DNA from: Arachidicoccus soli
GTDB lineage: Bacteria; Bacteroidota; Bacteroidia; Chitinophagales; Chitinophagaceae
Direction of reading: 5' to 3'
Length of the DNA: 64,000 bases
NCBI RefSeq assembly: GCF_003600625.1
Contig: NZ_CP032489.1
Span: 1,054,001-1,118,000 of the forward strand
The notes under the pieces were generated by a model. It did not search any database, had not been told where the DNA came from, and saw only the letters and a list, made by a program, of their open reading frames with translations. A program made the translations under genes and the position numbers. Below are positions 26,663-35,901 of the stretch, piece after piece; position 1 is the first letter of the stretch; every line of letters starts with the position of its first letter.

Positions 26663-27700
26663 ATGACAAAATTACCAAAAATGGCCGGTGCGAATACTAT
26701 TTTGCACGTCGCAAAAGCATCTGGTCTTTCGCCGGCTACTATTTCTAGAGTATTGAACAATCACCCATATGTAAAAGAAGCGACGAGAAAACGGGTAATG
26801 GATACAATTGAGAAAATGAGTTATCATCGCAACAATATAGCATCCGGATTACGAAGCAATAAATCACATACTATTGGACTGATTGTACCGCGCATTTCTA
26901 TGACTTTTCAATCAGAAGTAATAACAACCATTCAAAATCATTTATACAAACATGGGTATAATTTGATGATTTGTCAATCCAATGATTCTTTGCAAATGGA
27001 GCGTGAGATGGTAAAAACATTACATTCGACCAGAGTGGATGCAGTAATTGCAGCTTGCACATTAAATACTACAGATTTTAGTCATTTTGATTTATTAATG
27101 AATAGTGGTGTTCCGGTTATTTTTTATGATCGTGTACCTACTTCCAAAACCAATGCAACATTGATAAAGGGTGATGATACACGTGGAGGTTATCTGGCTA
27201 CATCCCATCTTATAGAAATTGGCTGTAAAAAAATTGCACATATTTCTGGCCCTTTAAGTTGTAATTTATATCAGGATCGCCTGGCCGGCTTTAAAAAAGC
27301 AATGCAACAAGCAAATCTTAAAATAAATGATAACTGGATGTTTTATCAAGAATTAACTTTTGAAAATGCTCGTATTGCGGTGAAGAAAATGTTGAATAGC
27401 AATGATCGACCAGATGCAATCGTTGCAGATAATGATACTTCAGCCATTGCAGCATTGGAATGTGCAAAAGAAGTAGGCTTAAAAGTGCCTCATGATTTAA
27501 AAATTGTTGGTTATTCTAATGATTCTAGAAGTGCCATTACCAGCCCATCAATTACCACCATCGAGCAATTTCCGGCACTTATGGGGCAAAAAATTGTTGA
27601 AGCATTGATGGTATTGTTGGGGAAAAGTACTGCAAATTCTGAGATGCTTGTAGAACCGACAATTGTACCGGTTCAACTTATTAGAAGATTATCTGCCTAA
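26663..27700 (+). CDS. LacI-family transcriptional regulator of the uronate operon
   Basis: A 345-residue repressor. The DNA-binding helix-turn-helix is ILHVAKASGLSPATISRVLNNHPYVKEATRKRV at about residues 12-45, including the hinge-helix segment that follows (SGLRSNKSHTIGLIVP). The rest is a periplasmic-binding-protein-like effector domain, with the usual GCKKIAHISGP and DAIVADNDTSAIAALE blocks. The gene lies directly before the GH105, kduD and kduI genes on the same strand, so it probably senses an unsaturated uronate-derived sugar such as KDG or a disaccharide. Two palindromic sites precede it. Confidence 0.9.
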   Translation: MTKLPKMAGANTILHVAKASGLSPATISRVLNNHPYVKEATRKRVMDTIEKMSYHRNNIASGLRSNKSHTIGLIVPRISMTFQSEVITTIQNHLYKHGYNLMICQSNDSLQMEREMVKTLHSTRVDAVIAACTLNTTDFSHFDLLMNSGVPVIFYDRVPTSKTNATLIKGDDTRGGYLATSHLIEIGCKKIAHISGPLSCNLYQDRLAGFKKAMQQANLKINDNWMFYQELTFENARIAVKKMLNSNDRPDAIVADNDTSAIAALECAKEVGLKVPHDLKIVGYSNDSRSAITSPSITTIEQFPALMGQKIVEALMVLLGKSTANSEMLVEPTIVPVQLIRRLSA

Positions 27701-27789
27701 ACAAATTGACAAATAGGTATTTCTTAATGAAGCTCATAAAGGACAAAAGGATGTTCATTATACATTATATAAAACTTAAAACAAAAACT

Positions 27790-28908
27790 ATGATTAGAAA
27801 GAGTTGGTTGATTGCTATGGTCTCTCTAACGGTAGGCTGTTCCTCAACAAAAAATGCACAAAACAGTAAAGACAAGGTGCTTCAGCCAAAAGAAGTAATG
27901 TCTGTTATGCAAAAAGTTGCTGACTGGCAAATCGCAGATATAAGAGAGCACAATATTGTTTCTGACGATTGGACATATGGTGCATTATATACTGGTTTAC
28001 TTGCTTACGGCAATTTATCAGGGGATAAAAAATATGACGACTTTTTGATTGATATTGGCAATAAGTTAGATTGGAATACAGGTAAGCATCGTTTTATGGC
28101 AGATGATTATTGTGTGGGTCAAATGTATTCTATTCTGTATAGTAAATACAAAGAGCCTAAGATGCTTGCAAAATTTATTCCTCAAGCAGATAGTATCATT
28201 GCTAACCCGCATACGGAATCTTTGGAATTTAAAGGTGATGTATATAACAGAGAATGGGCCTGGTGTGATGCATTATTTATGGCCCCTCCGGCTTTAGCTT
28301 ATTTATCAACTGCCACTCACAATATTAAATATTTAAATATTGCAAATAAACTTTGGTGGAAAACAACTAATTTTTTATATGATACTGCAGAACATCTTTA
28401 CTTTAGAGATAGCCGTTATTTTGATAAAAAAGAAGCCAATGGCGCAAAAGTATTTTGGTCACGCGGTAATGGTTGGGTAATGGGAGGTTTAGTAAGAATG
28501 TTAGATAACATGCCCGCTAATTATCCCAATAGAGCAAAATATGAGACCTTGTTTAAACAAATGGCAAAAAAAGTAGCCTCCTTAATTACATCCGATGGTA
28601 CTTGGCATGCATCTTTATTAGATCCGGCTTCTTTTCCTTCTAAAGAAACCAGTGGTTCCGGATTTTATTGTTATGCATTAACCTGGGGTATAAGACATGG
28701 ATTATTACCCTATAAGGAATACTTCCCGGTAGTGGAAAAGTCTTGGGATGCCTTAGTCGCTAGTGTTCACCCAGATGGTAAATTAGGGTTTGTTCAGGAA
28801 ATTGGGGCCGCACCAGGCAAAACTACTTATGATGATACACAGGTATATGGCGTAGGCGCATTTTTATTGGCAGGTACAGAATTGTATCTTTTAGAAACAC
28901 ACAAATAA
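27790..28908 (+). CDS. Glycoside hydrolase family 105/88-type unsaturated uronyl hydrolase (lipoprotein)
   Basis: A 372-residue protein starting at the ATG at 27790, which gives a lipoprotein signal peptide (MIRKSWLIAMVSLTVGCSS). An earlier in-frame start would bury it. It has a six-helical-hairpin (alpha/alpha)6 fold. The catalytic aspartate is D160 in WAWCDALFMAPP, the equivalent of D143 of YteR, followed by the family block WSRGNGWVMGGLVRMLDNMP. It hydrolyses the terminal 4,5-unsaturated uronate from lyase-generated oligosaccharides, releasing 5-keto-4-deoxyuronate. Family 105 versus 88 is hard to separate by eye. It is the first metabolic gene of the operon. Confidence 0.85.
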   Translation: MIRKSWLIAMVSLTVGCSSTKNAQNSKDKVLQPKEVMSVMQKVADWQIADIREHNIVSDDWTYGALYTGLLAYGNLSGDKKYDDFLIDIGNKLDWNTGKHRFMADDYCVGQMYSILYSKYKEPKMLAKFIPQADSIIANPHTESLEFKGDVYNREWAWCDALFMAPPALAYLSTATHNIKYLNIANKLWWKTTNFLYDTAEHLYFRDSRYFDKKEANGAKVFWSRGNGWVMGGLVRMLDNMPANYPNRAKYETLFKQMAKKVASLITSDGTWHASLLDPASFPSKETSGSGFYCYALTWGIRHGLLPYKEYFPVVEKSWDALVASVHPDGKLGFVQEIGAAPGKTTYDDTQVYGVGAFLLAGTELYLLETHK

Positions 28909-28928
28909 TTGATAATAAAAAATAAGTA

Positions 28929-29696
28929 ATGAGTTTAGAAACATTTTTTGGATTAGAAGGTAAAACCGCACTAGTAACAGGCTCTAACAAAGGCATTGGA
29001 AAGTCAATGGCTATTGCTCTGGCAGAAGCCGGTGCCGATATTATCGGCGTATCTTCTAGTTTCCCTGAAAATTCTGAGACAGAAACAGAAATAAAGAGGC
29101 TGGGTAGAAAATTTAAAAAATACAACGCTGATTTCTCAAATCGCGAAGATGTTTATGCTTTTATTAAAAGTGTAAAAGCAGATTTCGGAACAATTGATAT
29201 TTTAGTAAATAATGCAGGTACTATAAAAAGGGAACCTGCTGCTAATCATCCAGATGAATATTGGGACAATGTGATTTCTATTAATTTAGATACACCTTTT
29301 GTTTTAGCAAGAGAATTTGGAAAGGACATGATTGAAAAAGGTAGTGGCAAAGTCATTTTTACTTGCTCAATGCTTTCGTACCAAGGAGGTATCAATGTCC
29401 CAGGCTATACAGCAAGTAAGTCTGCTGTTGCGGGATTGGTAAAAGCTTTGGCCAACGAATGGGCATCAAAAGGCGTAAATGTAAATGGTATTGCACCAGG
29501 ATATATTGCGACTGATAATACAAAAAATTTAATGGCAGATGAAGCGCGTTCTAAATCAATTTTAGAAAGAATTCCTGCTAATCGTTGGGGTAATCCTGAT
29601 GACTTAAAAGGCGGTGTTATCTATCTGGCATCCGCAGCATCAAATTATGTAAACGGTACAATTCTTAATATCGATGGCGGCTGGATGGGTCGTTAA
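28929..29696 (+). CDS. kduD: 2-dehydro-3-deoxy-D-gluconate 5-dehydrogenase (KduD)
   Basis: A 255-residue short-chain dehydrogenase that reduces 2,5-diketo-3-deoxygluconate to KDG (2-keto-3-deoxygluconate). The Rossmann nucleotide motif is TGSNKGIG near residue 17 and the NNAG motif follows. The catalytic Ser is in TCSMLSYQGG, with Tyr160 and Lys164 in YTASK. The opening FGLEGKTALVTG and VSSSFPENSETE loop are typical of KduD. It lies 20 bp after the GH105 gene and 35 bp before kduI. Confidence 0.93.
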   Translation: MSLETFFGLEGKTALVTGSNKGIGKSMAIALAEAGADIIGVSSSFPENSETETEIKRLGRKFKKYNADFSNREDVYAFIKSVKADFGTIDILVNNAGTIKREPAANHPDEYWDNVISINLDTPFVLAREFGKDMIEKGSGKVIFTCSMLSYQGGINVPGYTASKSAVAGLVKALANEWASKGVNVNGIAPGYIATDNTKNLMADEARSKSILERIPANRWGNPDDLKGGVIYLASAASNYVNGTILNIDGGWMGR

Positions 29697-29731
29697 TAAT
29701 TTTATCATTTTATATTAAAACAAAAAACACA

Positions 29732-30562
29732 ATGGAAGTAAGATTTCAAAATAGTCCAAAAGAAACGAGGGAGATGGATACAAAGGAATTAAGAGAAAAT
29801 TTCCTTATTGAAAAATTGACTGAAGCTGATTCTTTAAAATTGGTATATAGTCATTATGATCGCGTAATTATTGGTGGTGTAAGTCCTGTAAACAAAAAAT
29901 TGTCTTTGGGAAAAGAGGAAGAATTAAAAGCAGACTATTTTTTAGAAAGAAGAGAGTTAGGTATTGTAAACCTTGGTGGTGCTGGTATTATAGAAGCCGA
30001 TGGCCAATCTTATGATTTAAATAAATTGGATTGCTTGTACATAGGTAAAGGAGTGAAAGAAGTTACTTTTGCTTCAAAAGAAAGCAGCAGTCCAGCAATT
30101 TTTTATATGCTTTCTGCACCAGCTCATACTACATACCCAACTACAAAATATACCAAAGAACAGGCTTCCGGTGGTGAAATGGGCGCTATAGAAACAGCTA
30201 ATAAACGCACTATTTATCGCTATATTCATCAGAAAGGAATACAAAGCTGCCAACTTGTAATGGGACTTACTATTTTGGAAACCGGTAGCGTTTGGAATAC
30301 AATGCCTTCGCATACCCATACGAGAAGAATGGAAGCATATTTCTATTTTGATGTGCCCAATAATCAGAAAGTAATTCATTTGATGGGTGAGCCATCTGAA
30401 ACCAGACATTTAGTTGTTTCCAATAATGAAGCTATTATTTCCGCACCTTGGTCTATCCATTCTGGTTGCGGTACCTCAAACTATGGATTTGTATGGGGAA
30501 TGGCAGGCGAAAATTATACTTATGAAGACATGGATATGGTAGATATCAATACTTTGAAATAA
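29732..30562 (+). CDS. kduI: 5-dehydro-4-deoxy-D-glucuronate isomerase (KduI)
   Basis: A 276-residue cupin-fold isomerase that converts 5-keto-4-deoxyuronate (DKI) into 2,5-diketo-3-deoxygluconate for KduD. The zinc site is formed by HTHTRRMEAYFYF (two His and Glu) and a later His in HSGCGTSNYGFVWGMAGEN. Early blocks KLVYSHYDRVIIGGVSP and ELGIVNLGGAG match the family. It is the last gene of the operon and is followed by a clear terminator. KDG kinase and KDPG aldolase are not in the window. Confidence 0.95.
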   Translation: MEVRFQNSPKETREMDTKELRENFLIEKLTEADSLKLVYSHYDRVIIGGVSPVNKKLSLGKEEELKADYFLERRELGIVNLGGAGIIEADGQSYDLNKLDCLYIGKGVKEVTFASKESSSPAIFYMLSAPAHTTYPTTKYTKEQASGGEMGAIETANKRTIYRYIHQKGIQSCQLVMGLTILETGSVWNTMPSHTHTRRMEAYFYFDVPNNQKVIHLMGEPSETRHLVVSNNEAIISAPWSIHSGCGTSNYGFVWGMAGENYTYEDMDMVDINTLK

Positions 30563-30571
30563 TAATTTTAC

Positions 30572-30605
30572 AAGGGCAAAAGCTTAAAAGTTTTGCCCTT
30601 TAATT
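30572..30605 (+). terminator. Terminator after kduI
   Basis: Stem AAGGGCAAAA / TTTTGCCCTT with loop GCTTAAAAG, then T-rich sequence. It begins 9 bp past the kduI stop, ending the uronate operon. Confidence 0.88.
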
Positions 30606-30625
30606 CTTTTAAAAATATCATACAA

Positions 30626-31081
30626 ATGAAACGTATTATTTTAATCTGTATTACAATAGTTGGCTTAACCGCTTCAAGTGGTTTATTCGCTCAAAAAAGA
30701 GCAACACGTCAAGTGCGTCAAGTGGAGGCTGTGATAGAGCAATTTAAAAATGCTTTGATAACTCCGAATGAAGCTCAATTACGTGCACTCACTTATCCCG
30801 ATTTGAAATATGCACATTCAACTGGACTGGTTCAAAATCAACAAGAATTTATTGACCGCCTTATTTCTGGGAAATCTGATTTTTTGCAAATCGAATATAC
30901 TCATCAAACTATTGATATTATTGGCAAAACTGCCACTGTAAGACATTTGCTTTCTGCGAAAACTTTCGATAGCAAAGTTCCAGGCCATATTGATTTAGAA
31001 ATATTATTGGTTTTTGTAAAACATCATGGCAAATGGCGATTGCTTGCAAGGCAGGCAGTAAAGCCTTATAAAGGAGAATAA
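30626..31081 (+). CDS. Secreted NTF2-like (DUF4440-type) protein
   Basis: A 151-residue protein with a signal peptide (MKRIILICITIVGLTASSGLFAQ). The start is the ATG at 30626. The upstream in-frame codons overlap the kduI terminator and are not used. The rest is a cone-shaped NTF2 fold of the DUF4440 family (VEAVIEQFKNALITPNEAQLRAL ... WRLLARQAVK). Such proteins often bind small ligands or act as cofactor-free isomerases. No function can be given. It follows the kdu operon but with an intervening terminator, so linkage is weak. Confidence 0.75.
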   Translation: MKRIILICITIVGLTASSGLFAQKRATRQVRQVEAVIEQFKNALITPNEAQLRALTYPDLKYAHSTGLVQNQQEFIDRLISGKSDFLQIEYTHQTIDIIGKTATVRHLLSAKTFDSKVPGHIDLEILLVFVKHHGKWRLLARQAVKPYKGE

Positions 31082-31105
31082 CTATTTATTGTAAAAAATA
31101 ATAAA

Positions 31106-31141
31106 AAAGGGTTGCGGTCAGTAATAACTGCAACCTTCTTT
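31106..31141. terminator. Terminator between NTF2-like gene and Kir channel gene
   Basis: An imperfect stem GGTTGC-x-GTyA with its complement around GTAA, flanked by A-run and CTTCTTTT, serving the convergent genes. Confidence 0.7.
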
Positions 31142-31143
31142 TA

Positions 31144-32100
31144 TTAATCTAATAAATCAAATTTCCCCAATTTGTCTAAATCTAAAATAGTGGTCTTCCC
31201 GTCTTCACTCTCGTGATACATTTGTGTGAATTTTGCATTAAAGATTACTTCATTAAAAGTATATGAAGTACGCTTCAAGACATTACTGGAATATACATCA
31301 TCAAAGCCGCGTACAAGTATATACAACTCGAAATCTAAATTCTGCATATCTTCTGCAGCAAGCCCAAGTAGCGGACTATTTTCATCAATTGGATGTACAA
31401 CCGTCCAGTTCATCATCAAGGAATCTACGCGATTTCGTTCAAGTGGTAAATCGTAAAACTTGTAGGTAGATTCTCCATTTTCATTCAATAATAAACTGAG
31501 ATTTACTTTAATATTTACATCTGTTAGTGAATGTTTATTTTTATGCGTTGCCAACCGAAACATTAAAGCAGTTTTTTCTTTATATGGTGCAATTAATGCA
31601 TGTTGACTAAAACTGATATGTGCTTTAGCCTTTGAAAAACGTCCGTATAATAAACCGGTAGCAAGTGCAAAAGATAAAAAACCTGTCATCGCTTCAATTG
31701 CAGCTACAAGATTTACCCCGTCACCAACAGGATTCATTCGTCCGTAACCAACTGTTGTAAATGTTTCGGTGCTAAAAAAGAATACATCTTTTATTCTTCC
31801 CCATTCAGATTTATTTACAAATCCCTGAAATTCGTTGATGCCAATTAATAAATAAATTAAAGTATAGAAAACATTCGCAATAATATAGCAAAGCACTATT
31901 GTGCAGATAAATTTCCACCTAGGCATGTCCAACATTGCCTGATAAATGCTGAAACGTTCTCTAAGAGGAATGCCCTGTTTATGCAAGTTGTAGCTGCCGT
32001 CTTTGTTAATGAATCGTCCGCCATAACTGTCACCTTTGGAACCAAAACCCGTGTCGTTGTTGGTATGTGAGAATGGGTTAATTTTTTTGCGCAGCGCCAT
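31144..32100 (-). CDS. Inward-rectifier potassium channel (KirBac type)
   Basis: A 318-residue channel. An N-terminal cytoplasmic stretch (1-60) is followed by the first helix (~63-88), the pore loop with the K+ filter TTVGYG at 115-120, the second helix at ~128-152, and a C-terminal immunoglobulin-like cytoplasmic domain (~160-310), as in KirBac1.1. It forms tetramers that let K+ in more readily than out. No gating ligand can be read from sequence. It stands alone between convergent and divergent neighbours. Confidence 0.92.
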   Translation of the reverse strand: MALRKKINPFSHTNNDTGFGSKGDSYGGRFINKDGSYNLHKQGIPLRERFSIYQAMLDMPRWKFICTIVLCYIIANVFYTLIYLLIGINEFQGFVNKSEWGRIKDVFFFSTETFTTVGYGRMNPVGDGVNLVAAIEAMTGFLSFALATGLLYGRFSKAKAHISFSQHALIAPYKEKTALMFRLATHKNKHSLTDVNIKVNLSLLLNENGESTYKFYDLPLERNRVDSLMMNWTVVHPIDENSPLLGLAAEDMQNLDFELYILVRGFDDVYSSNVLKRTSYTFNEVIFNAKFTQMYHESEDGKTTILDLDKLGKFDLLD

Positions 32101-32212
32101 TATTTTATTTTATACACAAACCTACGAAAAGTTAAAGGATCCTTTTTTAACTTTTACTAGTATCTGAATAAGTTGTAATTTTGCCTTTTATTTATAATAA
32201 TTGAAAAAGAAT

Positions 32213-33412
32213 ATGTTAAATACGATTGAGAGCGCGATTGAAGATATAAAAAAGGGGAAGTTGGTAATTGTTGTGGATGATGAGGATCGTGAAAATGAAG
32301 GGGATTTTATAACTGCTGCAGCTAGTATAACGCCTGAAATAATTAATTTCATGAGTAAGGTAGGACGTGGTCTGATATGTGCGCCCATTACTGATGCGAT
32401 AGCAGATAAACTAGATTTAACTTTAATGGTGCCTAAAAATACTGCCATTCACGAAACACCTTTTACAATAAGCATTGATTTGTTGGGTCACGGTTGTACT
32501 ACAGGCATTAGTGCACACGACCGGGCTAAAACTATTTTGGCATTGGTTGATAAAAACACAAAACCAGAAGATTTTGGCCGCCCGGGTCATATTTTCCCAT
32601 TAAGGGCCAAGGATGGCGGGGTATTGAGAAGGACCGGCCATACCGAAGCTGCAGTTGATTTGGCGCGTTTGGCAGGCTTGGAACCAGCTGGTGTTTTAGT
32701 AGAAATAATGAACGAAGATGGAACAATGGCTCGTTTACCGGAGTTAGAAATTTTAGCGAAAGAGTATGATTTGAAAATTATTTCTATTAAAGATTTAATT
32801 GAATATCGATTAAAAACCGACTCCTTAATTCAGGAAGAAGTACGTGTAAAAATGCCTACTAAATATGGAAATTTTACTTTAGTAGCTTTTAAAGAAAAAA
32901 ACAACGCTGCTGAGCATCTGGCTCTAATAAAAGGAGAATGGAAAGAAGGAGAGGCCGTGCTTACTCGTGTGCATTCAAGCTGCCTTACCGGCGATATTAT
33001 GGGCAGCCTTCGTTGCGATTGTGGTGATCAATTGCATGCTGCTATGAGTATGGTAGAGAAAGAAGGTACTGGTATTGTATTATATATGAACCAAGAGGGA
33101 AGGGGAATAGGTTTGATAAATAAATTACGAGCATACAAACTTCAAGAAGAAGGCTTAGATACCGTAGAAGCTAATTTAGAACTGGGATTTCAAGCCGATC
33201 AAAGAGATTATGGTGTAGGTGCCCAAATATTGCGTCATTTAGGTGCTACTAAATTACGTTTAATGAGTAACAATCCCCGTAAGCGTGCTGGCTTGAGCGG
33301 ATATGGTATTGAAATAACAGAAGTTGTTCCCATAGAAACTGCACCCAACAAGCATAATGAAAAATATCTAAAAACTAAAAGAGATAAATTGGGGCATAAT
33401 ATTTTAAAATAG
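32213..33412 (+). CDS. ribBA: RibBA: 3,4-dihydroxy-2-butanone 4-phosphate synthase / GTP cyclohydrolase II
   Basis: A 399-residue fusion enzyme for two committed steps of riboflavin synthesis. I choose the ATG at 32213 over an in-frame TTG 12 bases earlier. The N-terminal RibB half (1-~200) shows [12 protein letters not shown] and the [16 protein letters not shown] and GRPGHIFPL blocks. The C-terminal RibA half shows the zinc cysteines in [15 protein letters not shown], then [11 protein letters not shown] with its catalytic residues, and ERKRAGL-type end [14 protein letters not shown]. Both halves look intact. Divergent from the Kir gene with an ~110-bp shared upstream region. Confidence 0.96.
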   Translation: MLNTIESAIEDIKKGKLVIVVDDEDRENEGDFITAAASITPEIINFMSKVGRGLICAPITDAIADKLDLTLMVPKNTAIHETPFTISIDLLGHGCTTGISAHDRAKTILALVDKNTKPEDFGRPGHIFPLRAKDGGVLRRTGHTEAAVDLARLAGLEPAGVLVEIMNEDGTMARLPELEILAKEYDLKIISIKDLIEYRLKTDSLIQEEVRVKMPTKYGNFTLVAFKEKNNAAEHLALIKGEWKEGEAVLTRVHSSCLTGDIMGSLRCDCGDQLHAAMSMVEKEGTGIVLYMNQEGRGIGLINKLRAYKLQEEGLDTVEANLELGFQADQRDYGVGAQILRHLGATKLRLMSNNPRKRAGLSGYGIEITEVVPIETAPNKHNEKYLKTKRDKLGHNILK

Positions 33413-33554
33413 ATAGGTACTTAGGATTTAGGAATTGAATAGATGGAAGTTTTTATTGAATTAACTGACTAGAAGAAACCCCAAGATATGGATTTCTAGC
33501 TTATCAATATATGCCTAGATTGGAATTGTTTTTATTTGAAAAAGTATAATAACC

Positions 33555-34418
33555 TTACCAAGGGATTATTCTGTATTTATTCTTGCTGATGATTTTGTGC
33601 ATTTCGAATCTTTTTACAAAAAGAACAATAATTGCTACAATTATTGCTAAAATACCCACCGTAAAGGAAATGTCTCTTATAGTAATAAGCGTTGCTTGAA
33701 TATGTACTTTTTCTTGTAAAACGGCCAGCGCTCTTTGGTGAGCAAGCTGCATGTCAGCTCCTTTATAAGCAAAACCTGAGGTTAATTTTTTCAATTCACT
33801 AGTAAAAGGTAGATTTGAAACAGTCAAGTTTTCCGCAAGATGAGCACTGTTACGAACCACTCCTCTAAATAGCCAATTGCTATAAAAAGAATAGCCGATA
33901 AAAGTACCTAAAACATAACGTGCAGTAATACTTCCCATTACCCTGTCTTTGTTATGCTTTCTGGGAATATTGGTGGCCATGAATGCTGCAGCTGTAGTTA
34001 ATATAAAGCCATATGCAATACTTTCTAACATCAGTGGTAGGACAAGGTCCCAATAGCTTAAATCAGTTTGTATGATGTGGCAAAAATAAATTAAGGAGAA
34101 TGCATAGCAAAGAAAGCCTATAGAGAGAATTAACCTTTTTGAATAGCCCTTGTGAAACATTATACCTGCAAGTGGAAAGCTTATCGCATAACAAACTACA
34201 TGTATAAGACCAATATGTGCCAAATAATGTTCTTCTCCCTTAAAATTGAAATCGATGTAAGTATTGTATAGAAGAGAGGTTGTATAAAAAATATACATAA
34301 CCAACATTAATGTAAAGCCCAAGGGTATTTGTTTATAGATTTTAAATACCCTTAAATTCCAGAAAGGGTGTTTAATGTTGTATTGCCGGTAAACAAACAC
34401 CACAGTAGATATAATTAA
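33555..34418 (-). pseudogene. MFS (DHA2-type) drug efflux transporter, 3' part after IS insertion
   Basis: This segment encodes the C-terminal part (about 286 residues: ISTVVFVYRQYNIKHPFWNLRVFK onward), with roughly seven transmembrane spans. It lacks the N-terminal half, which lies on the far side of an IS1380-family element. Removing the element and one copy of the 5-bp duplication joins the two parts in frame as ...YASILLIISTVVFVYRQ..., giving about 535 residues, the normal length of a 14-span DHA2 transporter such as EmrB. Any protein made from this fragment alone would start inside the IS and is unlikely to work. Confidence 0.88.
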
Positions 34419-34437
34419 CCCAAAAAGTTCATTAGAA

Positions 34438-35763
34438 CTATGAATCAATAATTATGAATGGTTGTTTGATGTTGTCGATGTTAGCCCAGAGTTGCCTAAT
34501 CCATTTTCGTTGTTTCATCTGTAAAGACATTTTGAGCACGCTGTCCCTGCCATTTTTCACGATGTAGCTTCCAATGTTTAAAGTAGTGTATCTGATCGTT
34601 TTAAGCATGGGTTTTGCTTTGGTAGGAATCACTACCTGTTTAAACAAGCTCATTAAATTATAGGCTATCATGATAAAATTCATAGTAGTTTCTGTAGCGT
34701 CAAAACTGTTTTGATTCATCTTGTCTACTGCATAATCATATTTGAGTTCTTTGATTTGATTTTCACAATTGGCCCTACCTCTATATAGTCTCCAAACCTC
34801 TGCGGCAGGGAGTTTTAGGTTGGTTATATAGCAGCTGTGCCGATAACCTGACACTATATCGTCATCTTCAAACAGTCGTAATGTTTTGCCGGTAGCCTTA
34901 GGCCTTTCTGCTATTTCTTGCCTAACTATTATCAATCTTCGGGGTGCGTCCCACATAGGTGATTGGTAATGCGTAGCACAAATTTCGATACCATTGTCAA
35001 GCTGTAGCCATGTCTTTTGGCTTTGAATATGCCGCTGAATGGTAGTGTACAGGGGACAGGCTATGATATAGGAAACAGGGGCAGCCCTGTTTTCCAAAAG
35101 TTCAAATATTTTCTTGGAATAAAATCCGCTATCCGCCCTCAGCAGCCCAATTTGTTTGTTTTGAAGATTGGCCAAAGTCGACTCCATAAATGCCTCAAAA
35201 TTGTTGGCAGTATGTGCATCACCACTTCTGAGCCAAAAATTGGCCACCATTTGCACATCAGACACAAAAGCCATAAGCGGATGGTGCGACTTACGGCCCG
35301 GCTTCTTCGCGTTGTAGCCTACTGCTGCACCTTGCTGCTCCCCATAACGGGTAATGACGGAAGAATCAAAATCCAAAGTATAGTTGTCAAAAGAAAGATT
35401 GTCGAAAAACCATTTGTAGAAAGCCGGAAACACGCGGCTGTTGGTCTTCATGGTAAATTTTTGAAAAAATCTTACAAAGGCCCTATGTCCCGCCATGCGT
35501 TCCCAGCCGAATAGCTGTTGTAAAACACCATCGAAACGGGCCACTTCCAAATGCTCGTACCTATTAGCTCCACACCAAACAGAAACAATGAACTGCAGAA
35601 TAATCTGAACAGGATCATAACCTCTGTTGGAGCCGGGCTGAGGCAACGGAGTCCGCTCCAAAAAATGGGTAAACTTCATTTGTTCCAGCATCTTTTGTAG
35701 CAAAATAATGCCTCCATGAGCGGTCACTTCCTTATCTGTAAACTCAATTTTGGTAACGGTCAT
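34438..35763 (-). CDS. IS1380-family transposase
   Basis: A 441-residue DDE transposase. Visible marks are FDSSVITRYGEQQG (first catalytic Asp region), LRADSGFYSKKIFELLE (second Asp), and the C-terminal glutamate block YRGRANCENQIKELKYDYAVDKM, which is diagnostic for IS1380. The length is normal. The stop codon is 19 bp inside the left end of the element, and the promoter region must lie in the 138 bp at the right end, which also contains a 31-bp palindrome. Confidence 0.93.
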   Translation of the reverse strand: MTVTKIEFTDKEVTAHGGIILLQKMLEQMKFTHFLERTPLPQPGSNRGYDPVQIILQFIVSVWCGANRYEHLEVARFDGVLQQLFGWERMAGHRAFVRFFQKFTMKTNSRVFPAFYKWFFDNLSFDNYTLDFDSSVITRYGEQQGAAVGYNAKKPGRKSHHPLMAFVSDVQMVANFWLRSGDAHTANNFEAFMESTLANLQNKQIGLLRADSGFYSKKIFELLENRAAPVSYIIACPLYTTIQRHIQSQKTWLQLDNGIEICATHYQSPMWDAPRRLIIVRQEIAERPKATGKTLRLFEDDDIVSGYRHSCYITNLKLPAAEVWRLYRGRANCENQIKELKYDYAVDKMNQNSFDATETTMNFIMIAYNLMSLFKQVVIPTKAKPMLKTIRYTTLNIGSYIVKNGRDSVLKMSLQMKQRKWIRQLWANIDNIKQPFIIIDS

Positions 35764-35850
35764 GGCTGTAAGATTTTCTTACACTAAATTACAAAAAATC
35801 ATACTAGTACTATGCAAAATTAATATTTGATATTCAATAACTTACAACTA

Positions 35851-35881
35851 CAAATTTCTAATGACCGTCATTAGAAATTTG
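35851..35881. repeat. 31-bp palindrome at the transposase-upstream end of the IS1380 element
   Basis: Arms CAAATTTCTAATGAC and GTCATTAGAAATTTG are perfect 15-mers with a single central C. It is placed 20 bp inside the right end of the element and about 88 bp before the transposase start, so it could be a transposase-binding site or an RNA hairpin. It also supplies the stop codon that ends the truncated MFS frame. Confidence 0.75.
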
Positions 35882-35901
35882 GTCCCATTGAACTTTTTGG
35901 G

